DNA of 64,000 nt from Cyrtodaria siliqua (GCA_037043455.1 JAWPHD010001350.1:186001-250000); one strand, 5' to 3'; counted from the first letter of the stretch, positions 50,101-58,594 are shown. Notes: generated by a model from the sequence alone, not told the origin. Made by a program: numbers and translations.

Positions 50101-53100
50101 AGCGCAGCAGTTTTACATAGTACGAGGTCACATATTTTGATTTCATGTTGTCATTAATCATATTTCAAAAGGTTTATGTAACTGATAACACATGTAAGGC
50201 TAATCTTCTAAATCCATGTAATAAAACAACTATTTTATCATGCTTATATGCACTTTTCGACCGCATAAAGGACGATCATAAAAGACGATCTTTAAAATGC
50301 ATTTTGTTTGAGTGGGCTATTGCATTGCTTTATTTTGCTTTTATTTATTTATTATGGTTGGTTGAAAGTTGTTTTACGTCATTTCCAGCACATTTTAGGC
50401 TATTTATGAGGGTCGATATTTTGGCAGTCTTCCCACTTTTTTCAGGGTAGAAACGGTATTGTATACCTCCCGAAATCCGTAGGCTAATGCGGAATACCTC
50501 GACTTTCCAGGCTGGAATAGACGAAAAGCAAAACAGACTTCCAACGATGTACTGGATTCCCAAATTACACCAACAACCATATAAAGCCCGTTTTATTTCC
50601 AATTCTAGTTCTTGCACCACTACAAATATCTCCAAAATTTTAACATCCTGTCTTACTGCCGTTGAAGATCACGTTAAACAATATTGTGCTTAAGCTTATG
50701 AAACCTATGGGATTAATTTATTTTGATCTATTAAAAATTCAGGCGACGTTCTTGTTAAAATTTGCAATAAACGTTAAGCTTCATCGATAAGTACTTATGA
50801 TTTTTTTACATTATATACAACTTTAAACACACAACCTTATCAAAGACAAGCTTATTGCTCTCATTCAAAAAACATTTGCTAGGGAAAATACTACATGTTT
50901 GGCCTATAACACTATTAAAGCGTTTTTTTACTAACAGCAGTTTGGACAATTACACTATGTGGACTTGCCATGAAGTTAGTGAATCACTTATTTTTTATTA
51001 GATAATATTTTAGTCAGGTATGGAACTACCGTTTATAGACAAATTGTAGGTATCCCTATGGGTACGTAATGTGCACCCCTTGTCGCAGATATACCAGCTA
51101 CCCAGGCAGAGGTTATTGAAGCTTTTAATGACACCCCTCGGTATCTGGATGACATACTGAACATTGACATTCATATGTTTTCTACTGTGGTTAATAATAT
51201 ATTCCTAAAGAACTTATTTGCCACTGACCGTTCTAATGCGGTAGCCTTATTGTCCACCATTTTGTGTTTGAGATGTCGTTTGCATTCATTATTACTTTTG
51301 CCTTCTCGTTTGTCTGTTTGCGTGTTTGTTTCTGTGTTTTGTGATTGACTGTCCTCTTTGAATGCTACTTTCCCTGTCCGATCTTTTTATATTTCTTTAA
51401 CAAAGCTAATTTGTCTGATACTAACACTTCTTTGCTCGATTTACATCTCTCTATTGAAAATAGGAAAATAATTAGCAAAATCTATGACAAGAGAGACGAT
51501 ATTAATTTGGATCTTGCTAATTATCCCCATGTAGGTGGGGATGTTCCCCGAGCAACTTCTTATGGGGTCTATGTGTCTCAACTTATTCGTTTTTCTAGAG
51601 CTTGTACTCGAGTTGAGCACTTTAATATTCGTAATCTTTGTATAACTAAAAAGCTCTTCCATCAGGGCTACCGTTACCATAAACTTTATCAAACCTTTGT
51701 AAAATGTTATTATCGTAACCCTGACCCTCTTTCCGAATATAAAATTAAGTTAAGTACTCTTTTGCGACAAGGACTATCACAACCTGACTTATATGGTGAT
51801 GTGATTTTCAAACTAACTTCGTAAGATCCTTGGTCATGATCACTTCTGTACTATCTTTGTTAAACGTGTTAAAAGGTTTATCAAAAGAGGTTATGACCTA
51901 TCATTTTGCAACGCACTGAAGGCTTGGTGGTGGACCTATTTACAGTTTGCCACTATGCTTTCCTCCTTAATTGTGCGTTGACCAGACAGGCTGTGGACCC
52001 TATGATGCCGTCTACCTAAAGCCCAAAAGGACGGTGACGTTTGGTGTTTGTCTGCAATCTTGTCTTGTCTTGTCGTGCCCTCAATGGTTTATTTTCTTGT
52101 TGCTCTGGCTTCTGCCAAGTGAGTGTCAGAGTAGCTTCTTTGTGGCTTTCTAGGTCATTGGCTTTTGTATTATATATACGAGTACACGAGCATCTTTGTG
52201 TTTTACTTAAATTGCCTATTAATGCTGCCTTGTTGGTTAGAAAATAGTTCATGGCGCGGATATTTTCATTCATGTTAAACTTTATCTTTTTGAGTGTTTT
52301 TGGGTTCACTGTGTTCTGTGAAAACTGCATTTCCTGTTCGACTTTTATTCTTCTTTTTATTTTACGGAAAGTCATAAAGCATCACGAATAGAGCACAATA
52401 TAGCGACTCCCATGTAACATTCTCTTGAAATAAAGATAAAAGAAGTAAAACGTTCAGAGAGTCTTGATAATCAACATGATAAAACTAAAACTATTTATCT
52501 TTCAAGTGCGTACGATTCGGCGCAGAAATTATGTAGAGCCTCGATATTCTTCCTGTTCTAAGCTATCACAGCTTACCCTTTATTTATCATGTCAATATAA
52601 AATATGTGGACATCTTGCATTTAAACTGTCGTACAATTTAACTCTAAACATGAAGTAATGACATCCATACTGGACGTTGGTTATACCTCGTATTATACAA
52701 TAACGTTATTTGTTATTTGTATTTAGTGGACAAGGGGTCACAATTTATTCACTGCCTGAATAGTATATCGACCCAAGCCGTAAGGCGAGGGAGGTTTGCT
52801 TACCAGGTAGGATTATTAGCCAATCTTGTTTCAATAATACAACTTACGAATATGTCATACTCCAAATATTTTCAATTTAAAAACAACAACAACACATACG
52901 AGGGTCATTCAATAAGTTCTGTCACTAACGCGTTTTAACACTTATATGCTCATTGTGAGTGTTGATGTTTGATACCAAATGAACGAGAGTTTCAATACCA
53001 TTTAATTGCTGGTAACATGAATGCTGTATCTTTTGTGTGACGAAAGTTATGGAACATTTAATACACATCACTTATACACACTGAGGCATTTTCGTCCTGA

Positions 53101-54773
53101 GTTTTTTCAGGTTTGTTAACTGTTACTTTTTTAAATGCCTGTTTTTCTTTAAGTACTTGTCGGAGACCTTTGAAATTCTCGTACATTACCAGTTATCTCT
53201 GTGCTTTACAAGATTCAGAATTTAAGCATGGCAGATGAAAAGGCATTTTCTAAGAAATTAATATTTTAATCTAACGTGTAAAATTAATTTAATGATAAAT
53301 GGACATTAAATGGAAGGGCAGTCTTCTGAAATAGCGTTTTTGAATGATCAATATTTTCACTAAACATTGTACAAAACTCTACAATAATGTGTTGAATATG
53401 AAATTTAAACACTGAAGGACTAGGATTTGTAAAATAAATATGAAAACATATTAATACTATGAGAATAATTACGACATTTAAAAGATATTATAACATTTAT
53501 GCCAGTATCCAAAAGGTGTGGTAGGGGGAGGTAATTCAGGGGTATAAATAACTGGATTTTTTTCATTTTTGTTGTGGAATTTAAGAGAGCGAACCCAGTA
53601 GTACTATAAATACATTGCTTTATCTCAGTGTAATATCCAGTTCAAAGGATATATGCCTAGTGACAGAACTTTTTGAAGCACCCTCGTATTGTCCCCGTAT
53701 CCAACTTCATTTGGAAGGGACTTCACTAATCGATAATATACCTCACGTAACCAATTAATATCACACATTTAAGCTTTTATTTAAAAACGAACAACGTTTT
53801 ATTGTGTAAAACATTTCCAGTTACGAATACAAATGATATAGCTTTCCAAAGAATAGGTACTATTGTTTTTTTGTATTTATATATACACAAGCATCTTTGT
53901 GTTTTACTTATATTGCCTATTAATGCTGCCTTGTTGGTTAGAGAATAGTTCGTGGCGGGGTTTTCTTTATTTACACTGTCCTGTTTTATTGGGTTGACAG
54001 TAGGGAACATGTAAGTGTGAGGTTTGGTGCAACCTGGAACCTGGTTTAAACCCCCAGCGACCTGTTTCTGTGTGTGTTTGTGGTTGACTGTCGTCCGTGA
54101 ATGTTGCTTTTCCTGCTCGATTTTTATATCTATATTTACTAATGCCTGTATTAAGATCCATTTCCTGTCCGCCCGCAAAATATCTATAGTTTGATTAAAT
54201 CGAAATGATAAAAAAATATACGGTTAACATGTAAAATGATATATATGTGTTTAATTGAACTGAATTGGATTTTAAAGTCGCCCCAACAGCTAACGTCATA
54301 TGGCGACTTTGCAGTTTCCATTAGTTGAGGCAGACCGCAGGTGCGGCTCCGAGCAATGTTTGTGCTTGGACGGGCATCGCGGTAGAACCACCGATGTTCC
54401 GCAAGCCAACTGGATAGCTTCCTCGCATTAAAATTACTAGGCCCTTGAGGGATCGAACCCATGGCGGAGATGGGCAATATATGTTTAAACACGTGTTACT
54501 GTTACATTTTTATACCATACACATTTAGATAATATTAGTTTTCTCTTCTTAATCTTCTGAGTTGTATGTTAAATGTTATAACTCAATTGAAATAAATTCA
54601 AAACGGCTTACCTTCTTGACAAAATGAAAATCATGACTTTTAAGAGAATGTTCTACTGTCGTAATGTCATCGCCTTTTATTTTGAAGAAGAACCTATTTG
54701 TAAATTCAGTTCTGTCTGCTAAAATAAACATCCCACAGAAACAAACTAGATATAACTTTACTAAATCCATCAT
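25896..54773 (-). CDS. Furin/kexin-type proprotein convertase-like gene, 13 coding exons
   Basis: Thirteen exons joined by GT/AG introns keep phase throughout and give 623 codons plus TAG. Order: signal peptide (about 1-20), prodomain (21-87; TNRFFFKIKGD, HFVKK), subtilisin-like S8B domain (about 88-425), P domain (about 440-565), a Ser/Thr/Asn-rich linker and a hydrophobic tail (LILICGFIGFIII) that could be a membrane segment or GPI signal. Triad: Asp129 (VTDVGVD), His175 (DHGNRCCG), Ser350 (ETSSSTA). Convertases cut precursors after basic pairs in the secretory pathway. Oddities: Gly before the Ser motif is Glu; GSIYVFPAG runs straight into SICDGF, without the segment that holds the oxyanion Asn in furin or Asp in PC2; no dibasic site ends the prodomain. 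It may be inactive or of altered activity. The fold assignment is firm; substrate and catalytic status are open. Confidence 0.9.
26571..26893 (-). CDS. Convertase-like gene exon 12: P domain
   Basis: 323 nt: KIEHVIAKMSFHSPN, SEIVLLSPSGTYSILMDLG, EDVTFLSVNFWGESSEGLWK. These are the LEHV...L.H..RG.L.I.L.SP.GT.S.L and W.F.S...WGE...G.W.L signatures of the P/Homo B domain that stabilises the catalytic domain. The ORF extends past the acceptor into the intron; the true start is after AG at 26894-26895. Confidence 0.92.
27020..27265 (+). mobile_element. tRNA-derived SINE (family A)
   Basis: tRNA-like head 'gttgccgaatggttaacg' followed by a damaged B box, then the body 'cttgtaagtgaggaagtgtcgat', 'acagtactggttctacc' and an A-rich tail. 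Lies in intron 12. Related copies at 36768-36910, 41226-41480 and 43575-43815. Confidence 0.75.
28290..29280 (+). mobile_element. Naiad-type PLE fragment 1 of a head-to-tail pair
   Basis: Starts at motif B' (GIPMSTNCTPLVADLF), has RYLDD at about 28450-28467, then the C-terminal RT region open as 28470-28811 (LQLNKGNISDNNASFLDLDL, IYDKRDDFNFDIVNYPHLDG). It ends with VDPMMTPT near 29116 and part of the 3' UTR. The UTR is cut at about 29280 and followed directly by RT sequence of a second copy. Inactive through frameshifts and truncation. Lies in intron 11 of the convertase gene, opposite strand. Confidence 0.85.
29281..30465 (+). mobile_element. Naiad-type PLE fragment 2 of the head-to-tail pair, internally deleted
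   Basis: Begins in the RT fingers/palm (SGDVLHKI, ISTYDFSTLYTTLPH), continues through motif B' and RYLDGILNID, where the usual DD is DG, a further inactivating change. It then jumps within ISDG straight to TMTGQAVDPMMTPT, deleting most of the RT C-terminus. A complete 3' UTR follows to about 30465. Confidence 0.85.
30861..30972 (-). CDS. Convertase-like gene exon 11: end of catalytic domain
   Basis: 112 nt: completes Phe403, then HGWFGFGLLNAAKLVTLAKD WKPV. Matches HS(Y/F)GYGLLDAGAMV..A..W. Donor GTATGT, phase 2. Confidence 0.9.
31352..31458 (-). CDS. Convertase-like gene exon 10
   Basis: 107 nt completing Asn367, then SGLTWRDVQHIIVEAS to GAGRY. N-LTWRD(M/V)QH is one of the most conserved S8B motifs. 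Donor GTAAGT, phase 1. Confidence 0.9.
32615..32718 (-). CDS. Convertase-like gene exon 9: catalytic Ser
   Basis: 104 nt: VTTSHDRDNCTRDFKETSSS, then TAMISAMTGLALQA, donor GTATTT. Corresponds to (I)VTTDL...C...H(T/S)GTSA(S/A)AP. Ser350 is kept but the preceding Gly is Glu348 and Pro is replaced. Cys342 matches the conserved disulphide Cys. Confidence 0.88.
33505..34105 (+). repeat. 36-bp minisatellite
   Basis: About 16 copies of a 36-bp unit, 'ttctaatgactctcagtgc' plus 'tatgctttgaccagttg', with variants including an occasional extra 'gttggttg' insertion. As 36 is a multiple of three, it gives periodic ORFs on both strands (33508-33723, 33625-33828) that are not genes. Lies in intron 8 of the convertase-like gene. 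Confidence 0.95.
34493..34684 (-). CDS. Convertase-like gene exon 8: shortened oxyanion region
   Basis: 64 codons, GRNGKGSIYVFPAGSICDGF, TNSIYTIAINS, YANHCACVLTSAYGDGG. The family's GSI(F/Y)V.ASGNGG...CNCDGY block is shortened here by about nine residues, and the Asn (Asp in PC2) that stabilises the oxyanion is not present. Acceptor TTTTTCAG and donor GTATGA are good, so this is not an annotation gap. Confidence 0.88.
34919..35106 (-). CDS. Convertase-like gene exon 7
   Basis: 188 nt from a split Val codon: LKIFKLTPYG..., QQAIHIYSNSWARKDG..., AMEEVIRTGIET, donor GTATGT. IHIYSNSW matches IHIYSASWGP(E/T)D of convertases. The mid-part with WGSPWFSEDM is unusual in place of the MLDG(E)VTD stretch. 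Confidence 0.88.
35280..35425 (+). repeat. Three-copy tandem repeat of about 46 bp
   Basis: Three imperfect units of 'tatcagagtgttac' + 'ttgtaca' + 'ggttatcagtacaa'. Lies in intron 6. Confidence 0.85.
35814..35908 (-). CDS. Convertase-like gene exon 6: catalytic His
   Basis: Completes Asp174, then HGNRCCGLIAAVKINGVC to FEANIA. His175 is the catalytic residue in the HGT/NRC motif; GVC followed by G-containing residues fits the S8B family. Donor GTAAAT, phase 1. Confidence 0.9.
36229..36320 (-). CDS. Convertase-like gene exon 5
   Basis: 92 nt, NKSLSFNFANNNTDVRP to SIPYT plus GA of a split Asp codon, donor GTAAGT. Corresponds to the region between catalytic Asp and His (SYDF..ND.P..). A related exon lies at 1068-1162. 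Confidence 0.9.
36415..36765 (+). repeat. Tandem repeat, about 45-50 bp units
   Basis: About seven imperfect units of 'cttatatgtacatcttcatttggtagcgtac' with variable spacers. Lies in intron 4, directly before a SINE. Confidence 0.85.
36768..36910 (+). mobile_element. tRNA-derived SINE (family A), best-preserved head
   Basis: The tRNA-like head keeps a clear T arm (gtggg / cccac around 'ttcgaat') and an A-box-like 'taccgaatggttaacga'; the following 'cttgtaagtgaggaagtgtcgat' is the SINE body. The acceptor stem does not pair well, and the same body follows in other copies, so this is a SINE and not a functional tRNA gene. Confidence 0.8.
37237..37294 (-). CDS. Possible first exon of a secreted protein nested in intron 4
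   Basis: On the minus strand ATG opens MKHLSLSLAHFVLLSLLMT, a convincing signal-peptide-like sequence, directly followed by a strong donor (ACAG|GTAAGG), phase 1. No matching second exon was found. It could be the start of a nested gene, an alternative exon, or chance. Confidence 0.3.
37404..37440 (+). repeat. G-rich run, candidate G-quadruplex
   Basis: Runs of three to five G separated by T/A ('ggtgggtgggggtgggtgag') fit the G3+N1-7 pattern on the plus strand. Confidence 0.6.
39000..39160 (+). repeat. G-rich low-complexity segment with a two-copy 30-35-bp repeat
   Basis: Many G3-G6 runs ('ggggcggggggtggaggg') and two copies of 'gatcagagtatgttaaa' framed by G runs. Strong candidate for G-quadruplex formation. 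Lies in intron 4. Confidence 0.7.
39532..39836. mobile_element. MITE-like element with 13-bp perfect terminal inverted repeats
   Basis: 305 bp bounded by GGCTGTTCCATTA and TAATGGAACAGCC, with further imperfect complementarity inward (gcgcccccgtatt against atatgcggggaatt). No ORF. The superfamily cannot be named, because a target duplication is not clear. Lies in intron 4. Confidence 0.65.
41226..41480 (+). mobile_element. tRNA-derived SINE (family A), diverged
   Basis: Head with 'gggtttgaaccccac' (B box) and body 'agcttgacttgt', 'aaaagtgtcgat', 'acagtactcaggttctacc', tail 'gaccgtcatatatagcctta'. Shares the tail with the copies at 27020 and 43575. Confidence 0.7.
42045..42600 (+). repeat. Molluscan dispersed tandem repeat, copy 1
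   Basis: Starts 'cctttttatgttcccaaagggtggcata' and 'gtctgtccgttcgtc', then three units of some 140-160 bp with the core 'ggacagattttcaaataactt', 'cacaactag.cgacgtgtcg' and 'ccaaggtcaaggtcaca'. Ends 'gtcacttactgtgacat'. No coding capacity. Confidence 0.8.
42680..43440 (+). repeat. Molluscan dispersed tandem repeat, copy 2, with a poly-T/AT-rich interruption
   Basis: Repeats the architecture of copy 1 from 'cctttttatgttcccgaagagtgacata'. The last unit is interrupted at about 43147-43360 by a T-rich low-complexity stretch, then the end 'aaggtcacacttacaggtcaaatgtcact' to 'cttactgtgacatttcttgtt' resumes. Confidence 0.75.
43575..43815 (+). mobile_element. tRNA-derived SINE (family A)
   Basis: Head with 'gcgggttcgaatcccattgggagctcgacttgtaag' split over B box and body, tail 'gactgtcatacatagcc' and an A-rich end 'ccaaacaaacaaaaac'. 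Confidence 0.8.
44030..44600 (+). mobile_element. Naiad-type PLE, minimal copy: last codons plus 3' UTR
   Basis: Begins at MTGQAVDPMMTPT (44039-44080) and contains only the 3' UTR after TAA. The UTR keeps all paired elements described for the family: outer stem 44337-44350 with 44434-44448, hairpin 44395-44401 with 44409-44415. Ends near 'ccctgtccgatattg'. A good example of extreme 5' truncation. The ORFs 44088-44294, 44110-44343 and 44453-44641 are chance. Confidence 0.85.
45672..45788 (-). CDS. Convertase-like gene exon 4: catalytic Asp
   Basis: 39 codons: QFGMGVEDAWSQGYTGKG, then VVIAVTDVGVDIDIPELAQNI, donor GTATGT. Matches the S8B block carrying the catalytic Asp, which is Asp129 in VTDVGVD; the usual second Asp of DDG is Val. 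A frameshifted paralogous copy lies at 1959-2075. Confidence 0.9.
46972..47022 (-). CDS. Convertase-like gene exon 3: start of catalytic domain
   Basis: 17 codons, GQDDCIYNQASEMINTG, with acceptor ...AAAG and donor GTAAGT, phase 0. Aligns with the DPLF..QW.LINTG block at the start of the mature convertase domain. The usual QW is not preserved. Confidence 0.65.
47433..47531 (-). CDS. Convertase-like gene exon 2: prodomain end
   Basis: 33 codons between CTGCAG acceptor and GTAAGT donor, phase 0 to 0. SLYLFERRGKAPKK fits the F-x-H/E-R-basic segment of convertase prodomains. It ends INTCEGK with no R-X-K/R-R site. The identity rests on position, phase and this partial match. Confidence 0.65.
47735..48230 (-). 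mobile_element. Naiad-type PLE 3' fragment, reverse orientation, diverged
   Basis: The minus strand reads 'gatgacatccctaacgggatggtaacgttgaatg' (interrupted here only as a description of order), 'gtcgttgccctta.cggttta' and 'gctatgtcattgac', the family 3' UTR. Upstream to 48230 weak matches to the RT C-terminus persist. The 111-codon ORF 47730-48065 is a UTR reading and not a gene. Lies in intron 1. Confidence 0.65.
48731..48833 (-). mobile_element. Possible pogo/Tigger-like transposon terminus
   Basis: Minus-strand reading starts 'acagtaaaacttgctttgac' and includes 'cgctataaccgaggttcgctatatccg', the style of pogo/Tigger ends. Only one end is seen and no transposase is nearby. Confidence 0.3.
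48838..49020 (+). mobile_element. Naiad-type PLE 3' UTR end fragment
   Basis: Starts within 'gccactgaccgtttcaaggc' and ends 'gtttgaatgctacatctcctgttcagc', matching the last 180 nt of the family 3' UTR. Confidence 0.6.
50480..51220 (+). mobile_element. Naiad-type PLE fragment: RT fingers and palm, joined to a misplaced 3' UTR end
   Basis: Reads FQAGIDEKQNRLPTMYWIPK LHQQPYKARFISNSSSC, ISKILTSCLTAVEDH (a Cys, TGT, at 50649-50651, where the long copy has TGA), SSISTYDFF and RYLDDILNID near 51140-51165. Frameshifts are frequent. Right after the IFLKNL equivalent (about 51210) the sequence jumps to 'tttgccactgaccgttctaa', the 3' UTR end, which runs to about 51395. Lies in intron 1, strand opposite to the gene. 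Confidence 0.8.
51221..52365 (+). mobile_element. Naiad-type PLE: misplaced 3' UTR end followed head-to-tail by a second fragment
   Basis: The 3' UTR tail (51221-51395) is followed at about 51396 by NKANLSDTNTSLLDLHLSIE and an RT C-terminal segment open to 51824 (IYDKRDDINLDLANYPHVGG, SYGVYVSQLIRFSRACTRVE, FRYHKL-like YRYHKLYQTF). Then the 3' UTR to about 52365. Its order shows two truncated copies joined head to tail. Confidence 0.8.
52899..53686. mobile_element. Non-autonomous mariner-type transposon
   Basis: TA target duplication at both ends; terminal inverted repeats start CGAGGGTCATTCAATAAG and CGAGGGTGCTTCAAAAAG, followed on both sides by TTCTGTCACTA, with three mismatches in about 29 bp. 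The 788-bp interior has no transposase ORF. The CGAGGG end is characteristic of mariner-like elements. Lies in intron 1. Confidence 0.8.
53850..54160 (+). mobile_element. Naiad-type PLE 3' UTR fragment with internal deletion
   Basis: Begins in 'tgtatttatatatacacaagcatctttgtg' territory, includes 'gggttgacagtaggg' and 'aacctggtttaaacccccagc', then jumps to 'gtttctgtgtgtgtttgtggttgac' and ends 'cctgctcgatttttatat'. The central hairpin region is deleted. The minus ORFs here (53777-54178, 53967-54161) are shadows. Confidence 0.75.
54262..54475 (-). mobile_element. tRNA-derived SINE (family B), reverse copy
   Basis: Minus strand: 'ggttcgatccctcaagggcc', 'gaggaagctatccagttggc', 'aacatcggtggttctacc', 'aaagtcgccatatgacgtta'. 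Same family as the SINE inside the integrase (20327-20556). Lies in intron 1 close to exon 1. Confidence 0.8.
54612..54773 (-). CDS. Convertase-like gene exon 1: signal peptide and prodomain start
   Basis: 54 codons from MMDLVKLYLVCFCGMF to HDFHFVKK, ending at a GTAAGC donor, phase 0. The first ATG is used; a second follows directly. Hydrophobic residues 5-19 form the signal peptide, and TNRFFFKIKGD with HFVKK is diagnostic of convertase prodomains. Confidence 0.85.
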
Positions 54774-55144
54774 CGTAACGACTACAACATATACATTTAT
54801 CTATCTTTCGTCTAACGTGATTACAATGTGACATATAAATAATACCTTGTCAATGTTTAAAGTAGCGTCGACACATTCCATAAATCTTCTTTGCAAGTTG
54901 TCCGTGTATCCCTTAATTTAGTGATAAGAAATTCAGATGTAAATTTTTACCGCACACCGCAAATTCGCTAAGACCCTGTGTAAGTACATGTAGACAAAGA
55001 AGATTACATTCCACACGCCTTGATAAAATGCTTTTATTTATCTCTAAACAGAACCACAAAAAACATGATTTTAAAGCTGCTTCAAATGTACATGTACTGA
55101 ATACAGCATGTAACGTAATTATCAATTTAAAAGTAGATAGCAAA

Positions 55145-55650
55145 TTTGAACAGGAAATGCAACCTTCAAGGTCAACCAAGAACACGCGAAGAAACAAACA
55201 ACAATAAGAAGGATAAATAAAAGGCAAGGTTTATGACATCACAAACATAAAAAGGGTTGACAATAGGTTCGAACGGTCAGTGGCAAAATCACTGTGGGTT
55301 TAAACCAGGTTCTAGGGTGCACCAAACCTCACTCTTACCCTATTGTCATATCAATAAAAGGGACAGTGTCAATAAAGGTATCTCCGCCGGGTTATATTCT
55401 CTAACAAACAATAGCAGCATTAATAGGCAATGTAAGTAAAACACATAAATGATCATTTGTATATAATAACAAAACAGATGTAGAAAGCCACAAAGTAAGT
55501 ACTCAATGACTTGGCAGAAGCCAGAGCAACGTGTCCACTACATACAAGAAACTGTTAAGGGTACGACAAGACAAGATAAAGACAAACATCAAACGCTACC
55601 GTCCTATAAGGATTTAGGTAGACGTCATCATAGGGTCCACTAAGACTGAG
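55145..55650 (-). mobile_element. Naiad-type PLE, minimal reverse copy: 3' UTR
   Basis: The minus strand starts at the VDPMMTST end (about 55647) and covers the 3' UTR to 'cctgttcaaatttgcta' (about 55145). The outer stem is a perfect 10-bp pair here (55258-55267 with 55339-55348), evidence that the structure mattered. The 55257-55439 ORF and 54913-55227 are chance. Confidence 0.8.
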
Positions 55651-58140
55651 ACCTAAAATATTTCTGTGTATCGATCATATAGCGACAAAGGCTATTTTCA
55701 GAAATCAGTCATGTGCCACAATGCTCAATATATTCGTTCAAATACATTGTAATACAGTAATTCAGAAAAAACTTGGCCTTTTAACTGTTCCTATATAATT
55801 TAACGAACACCGACTGAGTATTTTACCAATTCCTAAATAAGTAAAATACTACATAAAAGCACATGTTTGGATCAGCATGATATCTGTATCAATTAAACAT
55901 TCATCAGGAAAAACATTTCTAGATACATTAAATTTTACCATTATCATTAAAATATACTGACGGTCGATGAAATCTCACCAGTAGATTATATAGGTGTTAA
56001 ATGTAATTCTAAAGTAATTTGAATTTATAAGTGCATGTTTTAAAATTGAAGAAAATTAATTAACATTTGCAAACACTAATTCTCTCAAAGGGGTCATACA
56101 TCTTATAATTCTCCGGCCATGTTTTGTCTCATGAACATATTTATGTTTATTTAAATCGAAATCAATACACTACACTATACATTTACAATTCACACATTGC
56201 AATATCTGTGAAAAGCGAGAATAAGATTTTATTTGATGACGTAGACAACTTTGAACAGGTAAATTAATCCACAGGTAAATGTATTTATCAATTATCTGGC
56301 AATACAATTCAGGTTTACCTCATTTCCCCGTGCAGTCACGCAGTGGTAAAAGTAGTAACTACGTCATGCAAATAATACTTATTTGTACATACAACTTAGT
56401 AGCGGTTTTAAATATATGTTTCTCTCTGGGACTATCAAGAAATGTTCATATGATGTTTAAGAGTTATTTTTGTTAATTGATAATACTACAAAAGGGTGGC
56501 CATTCATCTTTAATACCGGGTATGTCCACCGTTTTACCGTTCCTAGACATCACGTTAATCCAGCAGGATAACGCCAGGCCACATTCAGCTAGAGGTACAG
56601 GTGACGTTATATTCATGGAATAACGCGACGTCGGGATGATTTGGAAAGGTAATATTTACAATTGTTAACTGATATCTTTCAATTTCAAAATATGCACTTA
56701 TAATTATAAATTGCTTAAGCAATAACATTTAACACACATATACTCTTCTGGGGCGTTTACATTGAACGTCAGTATATAAAATACTTGTTTTCATGCCAAA
56801 CAAATGACATTCAACGTGAATTGTCCTTTCATACTCTATTCGATTTTAAGTGTTTTTTTTGCCGCAGTCATGACGATTATGTTTGAAATAGTGCGTACAG
56901 CTTTTAGCACACTATATGCGACAGGGAGTGTAATAAAACAAAGACAGATCACAATTAATATGTAAAACAAGGCCAAAGTATCGCTCTGTATTTTCCGTTT
57001 AGGTAAGTGTTAACCTTAAAACTTCCTGTTTACGGAAATTTCGTCGCACGGTGAGTAAAGGAGAATAATAGACAACATGCATCGTCAAAATACGATCTCT
57101 ATAGAAAGATCTATATAGACACCTACATTATTACGCATGATATGTGGAATTTGTGAAGTAATGTGAAAAATCGTGCGTGTTGTATCGAATGTATTAAATT
57201 CGCTGGATAACATTGATACAGCGTTGCATCATACAACTCTGTATTATTGGTCTAACTGGTTTAATAAATTCAATAGTAAGCAGGCACTCATGTAAGATCC
57301 TAATGGAAACATCGAACATGACTTTGCAATTATGTGTTCTGCCAAAGAAATTACAACAGTCATTTCGTTATATAAACGATTATTATAACACCTGATGTTT
57401 GAACATTTAAGACGGGCAAGTACCCATGACCTATACATTATGTCACCATTATGTCAAACTATCACCGCATGCCAATACTTTATACGCTAAGAACAATGTT
57501 TGCCCCATCTTATTAACTTACGTTATGTCCTCTCGTGATTTTGCATAAGCAAACTATACATCTGCATTTTATTTTCGTTCATAATGCTGAATGTATCTAA
57601 AAAGAGTATGAAAGCAGAAATTTGGAAATCGCCCAACACTATAAACATAAAAGATATTGCAGCCGAGATACATTCTCATATGCCTACTTCATATGTATAC
57701 TGAAGCGAAAACGAAACGCAACTCGGGAATTTCCGCTATGTATTGTAATACTGCACACTTATTTCCACATAATATTCCGAAGACATCTCAAGATGTTTAG
57801 TAACAAAAAGAGTTGCAGTTAGTTAGAAAGGACACAACTGGGATGTTGTAGACGTTTTAATCACAGTTAGTTAGAAAGGACACAACTGGAATGCTGTAGA
57901 CGTTTTAATCATAGTATACTTTGTAACAAGAAACTCATAAATGTCGAAGTTGCTCTTTGAAAAATTAAGCCATTTCAGTACTTAACGTGAAGGGTTTGCA
58001 AAATGTTGCATTCTAAGTTTGCTCACAAGCTTGAGCCAAATGGGTACTCTGTCAATAGTGAAACTCTGATAAATGTTGTTATTTTCACCCATCCTATAGA
58101 GATGGCGACGTTCGACGTTGTTTTAGCGTGGTTTTGCGCT
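55651..58140. other. Upstream region of the convertase-like gene side, no gene seen
   Basis: No recognisable exon. Positions 57813-57912 contain two tandem copies of a 47-bp unit ('gttagttagaaaggacacaactgg' cut here to its first part). ORFs in this stretch are short and without motifs. Confidence 0.4.
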
Positions 58141-58594
58141 GTACTTTAAACAGTTTACACCTTATAAAAACATGAGTCGTATATTAAAAACACCAAAAGT
58201 CATTCTTTCTCCTCTTAAACTTTACTCTGTTTCTACTGTTTATCTTCACCAGGGAATTTCTAATATTTTTACACGTAAATTATCGATCAATTTATCACGA
58301 ATTAATTTTCATTCGGCATCTACCATTCATATTCCTGGCACTAATTCTATATTCAGAAACACTGCTTCTGTTAAATTAACACCACTTAAAACGTCTGTAC
58401 TTAATCGATATAAAGTTAAACCACCATTTAATGTTACATGTAATAGGTTAAACAGTAGACGTACGTTCTATCCCGCTATCCTTAAGTGCAACTCGAAAAG
58501 GTGTAGTGCATGTAAATACTTGTCGCAAAAGTCCACTATTAAGTACACTACCAATGGTAGAGAGTTTAGTGTCAGTATACCTTCAGACATTAAC

